Shown here: positions 1-5,637 of the stretch, in pieces
How the letters are laid out: each line of letters starts with the position of its first letter
How positions within the stretch are numbered: position 1 is the stretch's first letter
Assembly: GCA_051745535.1 (NCBI GenBank)
Contig: JBNJED010000062.1
Span: forward strand, 1-8,672
Length of the DNA: 8,672 bases
Source of the DNA: Thiohalospira sp051745535
Lineage (GTDB): Bacteria > Pseudomonadota > Gammaproteobacteria > Thiohalospirales > Thiohalospiraceae
Direction of reading: 5' to 3'
The notes under the pieces: model-generated
The model's database searches: none
What the model was told of the DNA's origin: nothing
What the model saw: only the letters and a program-made list of their open reading frames with translations
Position numbers and translations under genes: made by a program

Positions 1-92
1 CCGTAGGGGGTATTCACCACCTCGCGACCGGTAATGGCCAGCCCCTCCAGGGTGGTCAGTCCGGTCCCGCCGATGATCGCCAGATCCGCCAA
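1..92 (-). CDS. S-methyl-5'-thioinosine / methylthioadenosine phosphorylase, N-terminal part only
   Basis: Only the first 30 codons are in the window; the gene runs off the left edge. The start is TTG at 92-90, chosen because a strong GAGGAGG ribosome-binding site sits 5 nt upstream (98-104). The protein begins L/M-A-D-L-A-I-I-G-G-T-G-L, the phosphate-binding N-terminus typical of MTAP/MTIP nucleoside phosphorylases (PNP family 2), and continues to VVNTPYG. Family members cleave methylthio-nucleosides with phosphate to give methylthioribose-1-phosphate and a purine base, in the cytosol. In pseudomonads and relatives the homologous gene lies close to nagZ and prefers methylthioinosine. With hpt directly upstream, the released hypoxanthine would be salvaged to IMP. 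The MTIP-versus-MTAP choice cannot be made because the specificity residues lie outside the window. Confidence 0.82.
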   Translation of the reverse strand, partial: MADLAIIGGTGLTTLEGLAITGREVVNTPY

Positions 93-97
93 GGGAG

Positions 98-104
98 CCT
101 CCTC
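98..104 (-). promoter_or_regulatory. Ribosome-binding site deciding the TTG start of the phosphorylase gene
   Basis: On the minus strand GAGGAGG overlaps the TGA stop codon of hpt (105-103) and lies 5 nt before TTG (92-90). The overlap suggests that translation of the phosphorylase is coupled to termination of hpt. Confidence 0.75.
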
Positions 105-645
105 AGAGGGCGTAGATACCGCGGAGATTGCGGTGGTATTCCTCGTAGTCCATCCCGAAGCCGAAGACGTAGCGATCCTCGACCTCGAGACCGACGTATT
201 CGGCCTCGATGTCCACCTGTCGCGCGATCCGCTTGGAGACGAGTACCGCGCAGGCCACCGAGGCGACCCCCTGCGCCAGCAGGTGCTCCTTGATGGTGGC
301 CAGGGTCCAGCCGCCATCCAGGATATCGTCCACCAGGATCACATCCCGCCCCTCCAGGGGGAGATTGGGACCGCCCAGCCACTGGAGGTCACCGCCCTCG
401 GTGCTACCCTGGTACCGGGTCGCATGGACGTAATCGAGCTGCAGGGGGAATTCGAGACGGGTCAGGAGATGGCCGGCGGGGATGAGCCCGCCGGTCATGA
501 CGCACACCAGCACGGGATCGCGATCCCGGTAGTGGCGTGTGAGGTCGTCGGCCATGCGGTCCAGCGCCTCGTCCACCGCCGTGGCGGAGTGGATCCGCTC
601 GGCGTCGGCGAGGGCCGCCTTGGCGTCCTCGGGCGTTGCCGCCAT
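103..645 (-). CDS. hpt: Hypoxanthine-guanine phosphoribosyltransferase
   Basis: The 180-residue product transfers the phosphoribosyl group of PRPP to hypoxanthine or guanine, giving IMP or GMP in cytosolic purine salvage. The type I PRTase fold is visible: the V-C-V-M-T-G-G-L loop (residues 47-54), the PRPP-binding VILVDDILDGGWT (102-114), the base-contacting lysine in LVSK (K138) and the C-terminal DRYVFGFGMDYEEYHRNL (157-174). The loop reads DGGWT rather than the classical DTGKT; pseudomonad-type Hpt proteins also deviate here (DEGHT), so this is a subfamily trait rather than damage. Overall it resembles the Pseudomonas hpt product from end to end. The ATG at 645 has only a weak GAGG about 10 nt upstream. 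It follows the DsrE-like gene by 20 nt and precedes the phosphorylase, so the three form one operon. Confidence 0.93.
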   Translation of the reverse strand: MAATPEDAKAALADAERIHSATAVDEALDRMADDLTRHYRDRDPVLVCVMTGGLIPAGHLLTRLEFPLQLDYVHATRYQGSTEGGDLQWLGGPNLPLEGRDVILVDDILDGGWTLATIKEHLLAQGVASVACAVLVSKRIARQVDIEAEYVGLEVEDRYVFGFGMDYEEYHRNLRGIYAL

Positions 646-665
646 GGCCGGGTGACCTCGGCCCC

Positions 666-1034
666 TTAGTAGGTGAAGGTGACGGTGTCGTCGTCCATCG
701 CCTCGCTGATGACGTAGGCGCCACCGACGGTCTCCTCGACCTCGTCGATGAGGTCGTCGCCCCAGAGGTCCAGGGTGGGGGTGCAGACCTTCAGGCCCAC
801 GCCGGCCTCGACGGCATCCTTGATGAAGTCGTAGACGGACTTGGGACTGCCCTCCTGGACGAAGAGCTTCTCGGCAACGCCCTTCTTGGCGAGCTCACCG
901 GCACGGCCGGTCATGACGATCTCGACGTCGTACTCCATGGCCGCCGCGACGGTGGCCTGGAAGAAGGGGGCGCCCAGCTCCGAGGGGTTGCTGGGATCGG
1001 TGTTCACCATGACGATCATGAGCTTGTCGGCCAT
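666..1034 (-). CDS. DsrE/DsrF-like family protein (small sulfur-relay-type protein)
   Basis: The 122-residue soluble protein has the DsrE-like fold signature: an N-terminal beta strand LMIVMVNTDP (5-14), a GAPFFQATVAAAMEYDVEIV helix-strand unit (21-40) and GVGLKVCTPTLDLWG (78-92) around its only cysteine, C84. That cysteine sits where DsrE and TusD carry the sulfur-accepting cysteine, so persulfide transfer is plausible but not shown. No DsrF or DsrH partner or dsr sulfite-reductase gene is nearby, unlike the A. vinosum dsr cluster, so this is a stand-alone member of uncertain partner and substrate. The ATG at 1034 is preceded by GGAGGAG (1042-1048). It is the first gene after a near-consensus promoter and has its own leader of roughly 38 nt. 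It lies 20 nt before hpt. Confidence 0.8.
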   Translation of the reverse strand: MADKLMIVMVNTDPSNPSELGAPFFQATVAAAMEYDVEIVMTGRAGELAKKGVAEKLFVQEGSPKSVYDFIKDAVEAGVGLKVCTPTLDLWGDDLIDEVEETVGGAYVISEAMDDDTVTFTY

Positions 1035-1041
1035 TTTTGGT

Positions 1042-1048
1042 CTCCTCC
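1042..1048 (-). promoter_or_regulatory. Ribosome-binding site of the DsrE-like gene
   Basis: GGAGGAG lies 7 nt before the ATG (1034-1032) and confirms that start. Confidence 0.8.
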
Positions 1049-1078
1049 AGCGAGGGGGTTGATGAAAACAGAGCCGGC

Positions 1079-1107
1079 ATTATAGGGGCCCGCTTCGCCG
1101 CTGTCAG
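1079..1107 (-). promoter_or_regulatory. Sigma70-type promoter for the DsrE-like / hpt / phosphorylase operon
   Basis: On the minus strand a CTGACA -35 box (1107-1102) and a perfect TATAAT -10 box (1084-1079) are separated by exactly 17 nt. The predicted start site is near 1072, giving a leader of about 38 nt to the ATG at 1034. The promoter lies between the palindromic element and the gene, as expected for an operon that starts after the preceding transcript ends. The match is by eye. Confidence 0.8.
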
Positions 1108-1154
1108 CTTTATGGGAGTGGGGATTTCGATCCGGCACCCGGCCTCGGGCGGGT

Positions 1155-1252
1155 GGTACAGCTCCCTGCCGCCAGGTCGTCGGCAGCAGGGATGCTGCCG
1201 TCGAGCCGACAGGGAGGTCTTTACGGCGTACCTGGCGGCAGGGAGCTGTACC
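1155..1252. repeat. 98-bp palindromic element with 23-bp perfect inverted arms (MITE/REP-like, possible rssA terminator)
   Basis: Arms 1155-1177 and 1230-1252 are perfect reverse complements over 23 bp. The left arm begins GGTACAGCTCCCTGCC and the right arm ends in its complement. Inside is a perfect 8-bp stem with a 4-nt loop (1181-1188 with 1193-1200). The motif CAGGGA recurs in direct orientation at 1187, 1210 and 1239, and in inverted orientation in the left arm (1163-1168). A fainter pairing extends outward: ATGGGAG at 1112-1118 matches CTCCCAT at 1269-1275. The element starts 24 nt past the TAA of the patatin gene and carries no ORF. The layout fits a dispersed non-autonomous palindromic repeat that may also end transcription of the upstream operon. 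There is no T-tract, so intrinsic termination is not certain. Confidence 0.75.
1181..1200. repeat. Perfect 8-bp hairpin inside the palindromic element
   Basis: CGGCAGCA pairs with TGCTGCCG across a GGGA loop. An alternative pairing uses GTCGG at 1179-1183 with CCGAC at 1206-1210, so the centre can fold in two ways. Confidence 0.75.
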
Positions 1253-1276
1253 GCACGCCCCGGATCCGCTCCCATC

Positions 1277-2200
1277 TTACTGCAGGCCGGCGTCTTCCAG
1301 GGCGGGATCGGCCCGGCGCACCGCCGCCCGGCCCCCCTCGATGGCCTCGCCGGCGCGGTGGAAATCCATGAGCGCGATGTGCTCCATGCGCGGATTGATC
1401 AGGACATCCGGCGGGTCCCCGGCCATGCGGCTGCGGGCGATGCGGGCCTGCATGATGTTGATGCTGTGGGAGAGCACCTCGAACAGGGACGGGACCTCCT
1501 CCTTCTCGTCCTCCCCGTTGGCTCCCCAGACCCCGTCCAGGACGCGGTCGGTCCAGGCGCGGGCCCCGGCCAGCCAGCCACTGCCCTCGGAGAGCTGCGG
1601 CGTCGTCGCCTCGCCCCCCTGCCCCCGCCGCCCCGGCGGCCCGGTAAAGCGGAAGGAGGAGATATCCACGGCGATGACCGTCTCCGCCCCCAGGGCACGA
1701 CACATGGAGATGGGGACGGGATTCACCAGGCCGCCGTCCACCAGCCAGCGGTCACCGTACTTCACGGGGGTAAAGAGGCCCGGCAGGGAGATGGAGGCGC
1801 GCACGGCGTCCAGGGTGGAGCCCTCCCGCAGCCAGACCTCCATGCCGGTGTGCATGTCCGTGGCCACGGCGCCCCAGGGGACCGCCAGCTCCGCGATGGG
1901 CTGGTCCTCGAAGCGCTCGCGGAAGAACTCGAACAGCCGCCGCCCGTGGATGAGGCCGCTGCCCATGGTGAAGTCCATGTAGCCCAGGACGTCGCGCCGG
2001 GTCAGGCCGCGCAGCCACTCCTCCAGTCGACCCATGTCGTCCGCCGCCCAGGAGGCCCCCACCAGGGCGCCAATGGAGGTCCCGCAGACGATGTCCGGCC
2101 GGATCCCCCGCTCCGCCAGCGCCTGGATGACGCCGATGTGGGCCCACCCGCGGGCGGCACCGGTACCCAGGGCGAGGCCGATGCGCGGGCGATCGGTCAC
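1277..2200 (-). CDS. rssA: Patatin-like phospholipase, RssA type
   Basis: The 307-residue protein belongs to the bacterial patatin family (lipid acyl hydrolases with a Ser-Asp dyad) and is close in length to E. coli RssA. Visible features are the oxyanion-hole loop GTGAARG (12-18), the nucleophile elbow GTSIG (40-44, Ser42) and the catalytic aspartate in VDGGLVNP (Asp155). All key residues are present, so it should be active. A charged, Gly-rich stretch at about 185-235 may be a flexible insert. There is no signal peptide or membrane segment; it is probably cytosolic or peripheral at the inner membrane. The start is GTG at 2200-2198, overlapping the nagZ stop as GTGA, which indicates translational coupling. 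The physiological substrate of RssA proteins is not established; the symbol rests on similarity only. Confidence 0.85.
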   Translation of the reverse strand: MTDRPRIGLALGTGAARGWAHIGVIQALAERGIRPDIVCGTSIGALVGASWAADDMGRLEEWLRGLTRRDVLGYMDFTMGSGLIHGRRLFEFFRERFEDQPIAELAVPWGAVATDMHTGMEVWLREGSTLDAVRASISLPGLFTPVKYGDRWLVDGGLVNPVPISMCRALGAETVIAVDISSFRFTGPPGRRGQGGEATTPQLSEGSGWLAGARAWTDRVLDGVWGANGEDEKEEVPSLFEVLSHSINIMQARIARSRMAGDPPDVLINPRMEHIALMDFHRAGEAIEGGRAAVRRADPALEDAGLQ

Positions 2201-3261
2201 GCCGCCCCCCCGCCGCCCAGGGCCAGCTCCCCGGTGGGGTCCTCGGCCAGCGCCGCCAGGCGATGGACCGCCGAGCGCCAGTCGGGGTCGCGGGCCAGCT
2301 CGCCCCGGGCCACGGCATGGCGGCCGTGCATGCGCGCCAGGCGGACGTGGGCCAGGGGGTCGTCGGTGTGTTCCAGACCGTCGAGGATGGCGTCGGCGCC
2401 GGGGGTGTCGTTGCAGTGGAGGATGACGTCGCAGCCGGCCGCGCGGGCGGCCCGGGCGCGCTCCAGGGGGCCACCGGCCACCGCCGCCCCCGCCATGGCC
2501 AGATCATCGCTGAAGATGAGCCCCTGGAAGCCGAGCCACTCCCGCAGCATCGTCTGCAGCCAGAAGCGGGAGAAGCCGGCGGGCAGGCAGTCCACCTCGG
2601 GATAGATGACGTGGGCCGGCATCACCGCCGGCAGGCCGTTGCCCGCCAGGTGGGCGAAGGGGCGAAGGTCGTGGCCCCGCAGGGTCTCCAGGGTGCGCGG
2701 GTCCTCCGGTACCTCGTGGTGGGAGTCGGCGGCGATCCCGCCGTGGCCGGGGTAATGCTTGCCCACCGCCGCCATGCCGGCGGCGCGCATGCCGTGGACG
2801 AAGGCCTGCCCCAGCTCCTCCACCACCGCCGGCTCGCCATGCAGCGCCCGGTCGCCGATGACGCTGCTGACCCCGTAGTCCAGGTCGAGGACCGGCGCGA
2901 AGCTGAAGTCCACCCCGACGCTGCGCAGCTCCCGGGCCATGACCCAGGCGCCGTCGTAGGCGAGCTGGCGGGCCCGCTCGGGATCGGTGTCATGGACCTC
3001 GCCGTAGCGCCGCGGCGGCGGCAGCAGGGTGAAGCCGTCCCGGAAGCGCTGGACCCGGCCGCCCTCCTGGTCCACCGCCACCAGCAGATGGGGGTCGCGC
3101 ACGGCGTGGATCTCGGCAACCAGCGCGGCGATCTGATCGGGGTCGACGAAGTTCCGGGCGAAGAGGATGACCCCGCCTACCAGCGGATGGGCCAGGCGCT
3201 CGCGCTCGGTGGCGTCGAGTTCCGTCCCGGCGATGTCGATCATGACCGGCCCCAGAGCCAT
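2197..3261 (-). CDS. nagZ: Beta-N-acetylhexosaminidase NagZ (GH3)
   Basis: The 354-residue cytosolic enzyme removes N-acetylglucosamine from GlcNAc-anhydroMurNAc-peptides during peptidoglycan recycling; its products can influence AmpC beta-lactamase induction in species with AmpR. GH3 NagZ signatures are present: DQEGGRVQR (64-72), GKHYPGHG (167-174), the DSH loop (179-181) holding the acid/base Asp-His pair, and the nucleophile region FSDDLAM (250-256, Asp252). There is no signal peptide, as expected. The length is slightly above the usual 330-345, owing to a Gly/Ala-rich tail. The ATG at 3261 follows the L,D-transpeptidase stop by 2 nt, with GGAGG from the end of that gene as ribosome-binding site. 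It overlaps the patatin gene by 4 nt. Confidence 0.95.
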   Translation of the reverse strand: MALGPVMIDIAGTELDATERERLAHPLVGGVILFARNFVDPDQIAALVAEIHAVRDPHLLVAVDQEGGRVQRFRDGFTLLPPPRRYGEVHDTDPERARQLAYDGAWVMARELRSVGVDFSFAPVLDLDYGVSSVIGDRALHGEPAVVEELGQAFVHGMRAAGMAAVGKHYPGHGGIAADSHHEVPEDPRTLETLRGHDLRPFAHLAGNGLPAVMPAHVIYPEVDCLPAGFSRFWLQTMLREWLGFQGLIFSDDLAMAGAAVAGGPLERARAARAAGCDVILHCNDTPGADAILDGLEHTDDPLAHVRLARMHGRHAVARGELARDPDWRSAVHRLAALAEDPTGELALGGGGAA

Positions 3262-3263
3262 GG

Positions 3264-3773
3264 CTACGGACCCTCCGGCGCAGGCTCACCCGGCCCGGCG
3301 ATGTGGACCCGGGTCCCCGCGGGAACCCGGTCGAAGAGTTCGATGATGTCGTCATTACGCATGCGGATGCAGCCGTGGGAGCGCGGCTCGCCCATGGGCT
3401 GGCCCTCCGGGGTCCCGTGGATGTAGATATAGCGGCGGAAGGTATCCACCTCGCCGCCGCGATTGCGGCCCGGCTCCAGGCCGCAGAGCCAGAGGATCCG
3501 GGTGAGCACCCAGTCCCGACCCGGCTGCTCGGCCTCGAGTGCCGGGCTCCAGATCTCGCCGGTGGGCCGCCGTCCGCGGAAGGTGGTCCCCGCGGGCATG
3601 CCGGCCCCGATCCGGGCGCGGACGTAGTGCCAGCCGCGGGGCGTCCCGCCGCTGCCGTCCCGCTCCCCGGGCCCGGCGGCGCCGGTGGAGACCGGCCAGC
3701 GCGCCGCCGTTTCGCCGTCCTCCATCAGCGTCAGGCGCTGTTCCGCCAGGTCCACCCGGAGCCAGGGTGTCAT
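3264..3773 (-). CDS. YkuD-family L,D-transpeptidase-fold protein without signal peptide
   Basis: The 169-residue protein is a single YkuD catalytic domain. It opens with WLRVDLAEQRLTLMEDG (4-20) and carries the active-site histidine in IYIHGTPEG (His119) and the nucleophile in RSHGCIRM (Ser132-His133-Gly134-Cys135). The catalytic set is complete. Classical enzymes of this family are periplasmic and cross-link peptidoglycan or attach lipoproteins, but here the domain begins at residue 4 and no signal peptide or anchor precedes it. The upstream reading frame is occupied by the CYTH gene, with the start overlapping its stop as ATGA. Coupling to nagZ (2-nt gap), which is cytosolic, suggests a cytosolic role on recycled muropeptides or precursors; this is inference. 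No LysM or other binding domain is present. Confidence 0.87.
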   Translation of the reverse strand: MTPWLRVDLAEQRLTLMEDGETAARWPVSTGAAGPGERDGSGGTPRGWHYVRARIGAGMPAGTTFRGRRPTGEIWSPALEAEQPGRDWVLTRILWLCGLEPGRNRGGEVDTFRRYIYIHGTPEGQPMGEPRSHGCIRMRNDDIIELFDRVPAGTRVHIAGPGEPAPEGP

Positions 3774-4249
3774 GCCTTGCGGTCCGGCCAGTCGCGATAC
3801 GGGTAGGTCACCAGGGAGACATTGTAGTAGCGTGGGTCGTCGGAGACCTCCTCGCCCAGCCAGTCGGGCCGCTCGTAGGCCTCATCCTCGGCGGCGAGCT
3901 CCAGCTCCGCGACCACCAGGCCGGCATTGTCACCGGCGAACTCGTCCACCTCCCAGGTATGGCCGCCTGCCTCGATGTAGTGGCGGGTCTTCTCGATGAT
4001 GGGCCGCTGGCAGAGCTGGTCGAGCATCTCGTGGGCATCGGCCTCGGGGATGTCGTACTCGTACTCCAGGCGCGAGATATTCAGGGTCATGCTCTTGATG
4101 TTGAGGTTGGCCCCCGTCTCGTCCACCCGGACCCGCACCGAGGCATTGCCCTCGGCCAGGTAGCCCTGACGCATGGGGACCGAGCGGCTCACCGCCGCCC
4201 GCCAGCCGTCGTGGCGAACCAGGAATTTGCGCTCAATCTCCGCTGCCAT
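3770..4249 (-). CDS. CYTH-domain triphosphate tunnel metalloenzyme
   Basis: The 159-residue protein has the hallmark ExExK at its N-terminus (EIERKFL, E4/E6/K8) and the alternating charged residues that line the tunnel: SVRVRV (R39, R41), IKS (K52), LEYEYDIP (61-68), EKTRHY (86-91), WEVDEF (99-104) and AELE (114-117). It ends in the common YYNVSL (141-146). Family members hydrolyse inorganic triphosphate or act on other triphosphates with a divalent metal; the substrate here is unknown. It is a lone CYTH domain without the CHAD domain of E. coli YgiF. I start at ATG 4249 because the ExExK motif lies at the N-terminus in the family and GGAG precedes it; the 17 extra residues of a longer frame (to 4300) look non-homologous. 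It overlaps the barrel gene by 17 nt and the next gene by 4 nt. Confidence 0.85.
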   Translation of the reverse strand: MAAEIERKFLVRHDGWRAAVSRSVPMRQGYLAEGNASVRVRVDETGANLNIKSMTLNISRLEYEYDIPEADAHEMLDQLCQRPIIEKTRHYIEAGGHTWEVDEFAGDNAGLVVAELELAAEDEAYERPDWLGEEVSDDPRYYNVSLVTYPYRDWPDRKA

Positions 4250-5564
4250 CGTCTCCGGGCTCCCGATCCAGATCCGCTCCCAGTTCCAGCCACAGGGCAC
4301 TGCTGTCGGTGTCCTCGGAGTGGCGCACCACCTCCTGGACGCCGGGCAGGCGGTGACCGAGCTCCACCGCCGCCTCGCTCCGACCCTCCGGATAGCGGAT
4401 CCAGGACCGCTCGTGTTCCATCTCCGCGACCTCCTCCTGCTCTACCTCGAAACCCCGCTCCTCCAGCCAGTCGGCCCAGGTCCCCGCACGGTCGGCCCTA
4501 TCGGACGCATGGCGGAGGACCACCCGGCCATTGGGCTCGGCCTCATCGGTGCCGTGCTCGGCCTGGAACTCCGATGCCAGCCGGCTCTGCTCCTCGGCCA
4601 GCGCGGCGCGATCCATATCCTGCCGTCTCTGATCCGATTCCAGCGCCTGCACACTCCGTCCCTGCTGCTCCTGTTGGCGGGCCTGCTGGTCGAGCTGCCG
4701 GCGGTGGCGGTCCAGGCGCGCCTCGTGGCGGTCCAGCCGATCCCGCAGGCCCTCATGCCGTTCCGACCGCTCCCGGGCCCCGGGCCGCCAGCTGATGCCG
4801 AAGTTCAGGGAGCGCTCCGGGCGGTGGCGATCGGCATCCGGTGCGAAACCGACCCCGATCTGCCACGCTACGCCGCCCCCGGCGGCGGCGTAGCGCAACC
4901 CCGGCGTGATCCGGAAGGTGCTGCGCTCGGCGTCCTTCTCCTGGCCCGCCTCGAACTCCAGGGTCAGGCCGAGGTTGCGATGGATGGGCTCTTCCACGCC
5001 CCACTGCAGGAAGTAGCGGTCCTCGGCGAGGTAGCCGGCACTCCGCACGTAGTCCCGTCGCTCCCACCCCAGACCGACGTGGTAGGTGGAGCCGTTGGCC
5101 AGCCCCGAATGGGCCAGGGCCGCCCCGCCGCCAGTATCGCCGCTGCCGATCCCCTTCTCCGGTTCGGCCTCCAGGGCGGTTCCCCAGAGCTGCAGCGCCG
5201 TGGCAGCGGTCTCGTCCCCGCCCAGGCGCAGCCGCAGATCGGCGCGGAGGTGGCGCATGCCCGTCTGTTCCTCCGGCTCGTCCCGGAGGCGCCACGGCAG
5301 GCTCCAGCCGAGCTGAACTCGCTCGTTGAGGCCATGTTCGAAGCCCAGGCGGACGTCGCCATCGTTGACCTCGGCGCCCGGATAGCGGTAGCGCTCGCCG
5401 GCGACGCCGATATGGTAGGCCGTCTCCCCCGCCGGGAGCTGGCCGGCCCCGATGCCGCCCTGGAGGTTGGTCCAGGGCAGTGGCGTGGGCCCCGCGAGCA
5501 CCGGTGGTGCCAGGAGGGTCCCGCCCAGGAGCCCGATCAGGGAGCCGGTTGCCATTCTTCTCAT
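4233..5564 (-). CDS. Exported predicted outer-membrane barrel protein with coiled coil and LytR_C-like domain
   Basis: I do not recognise a named family for this 443-residue protein. Residues 1-24 form a signal peptide (RR, then GSLIGLLGGTLLAPPVLA, cleavage after VLA). Residues about 30-260 are alternating amphipathic strands with aromatic girdles and short turns (for example DVRLGFEHGLNERVQLGWSL, STYHVGLGWERR, RYFLQWGV, SLNFGISWR), consistent with a beta-barrel of perhaps 10-12 strands. Residues about 262-337 are Arg/Glu/Gln-rich with heptad spacing (LRDRLDRHEARLDRHRRQL), a likely coiled coil. Residues about 345-432 resemble the LytR C-terminal domain: a strand GRVVLRH, helix ADWLEERGFEV, strand SWIRYPEGR, helix, then ALWLELGADL. 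The start at ATG 5564 is set by AAGGAG 7 nt upstream and the signal peptide; an in-frame extension to 5873 lacks protein-like character. A tether between the outer membrane and cell wall is a guess from the architecture. Confidence 0.75.
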   Translation of the reverse strand: MRRMATGSLIGLLGGTLLAPPVLAGPTPLPWTNLQGGIGAGQLPAGETAYHIGVAGERYRYPGAEVNDGDVRLGFEHGLNERVQLGWSLPWRLRDEPEEQTGMRHLRADLRLRLGGDETAATALQLWGTALEAEPEKGIGSGDTGGGAALAHSGLANGSTYHVGLGWERRDYVRSAGYLAEDRYFLQWGVEEPIHRNLGLTLEFEAGQEKDAERSTFRITPGLRYAAAGGGVAWQIGVGFAPDADRHRPERSLNFGISWRPGARERSERHEGLRDRLDRHEARLDRHRRQLDQQARQQEQQGRSVQALESDQRRQDMDRAALAEEQSRLASEFQAEHGTDEAEPNGRVVLRHASDRADRAGTWADWLEERGFEVEQEEVAEMEHERSWIRYPEGRSEAAVELGHRLPGVQEVVRHSEDTDSSALWLELGADLDREPGDDGSGD

Positions 5565-5570
5565 TATCGT

Positions 5571-5576
5571 TCTCCT
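5571..5576 (-). promoter_or_regulatory. Ribosome-binding site fixing the barrel-gene start
   Basis: AAGGAG on the minus strand lies about 6-7 nt before ATG 5564-5562. It selects the start that gives a signal peptide instead of the longer frame reaching into rlmD. Confidence 0.7.
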
Positions 5577-5589
5577 TGGATCGTCCACG

Positions 5590-5620
5590 GGCGGTGCCGG
5601 GGCAAGGCCCCGCCACCGCC
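5590..5620 (-). terminator. Strong GC hairpin between rlmD and the barrel gene (possible attenuator or partial terminator)
   Basis: GGCGGTG (5590-5596) pairs with CACCGCC (5614-5620), then after one C/C mismatch six more pairs close on a 3-nt loop at 5604-5606. It lies 17 nt past the rlmD stop codon. No T-tract follows on the minus strand (CGTGGACGATCC), so it may only dampen read-through or mark an mRNA processing point. No clear promoter is seen in this 73-bp gap. Confidence 0.5.
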
Positions 5621-5637
5621 GGAAGTCGATGGATGGC

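Noticed and set aside
1037..2605. Long plus-strand open frame of 522 codons opposite the patatin and nagZ genes
   Set aside because: It is antisense to two well-supported genes, has Pro/Ala/Arg/Gly-rich low-complexity composition with no motif, and runs through the palindromic element. High GC leaves few stop codons, which explains its length.
2263..3426. Plus-strand open frame of 387 codons opposite nagZ
   Set aside because: It mirrors the nagZ codon pattern on the opposite strand and shows no recognisable domain or plausible start signal.
4867..4894. Perfect 11-bp inverted repeat with 6-nt loop inside the barrel gene
   Set aside because: It falls in an Ala/Gly-rich turn (YAAAGGGVAW), where GCC/GGC codons readily give such pairing; nothing else suggests a regulatory role.
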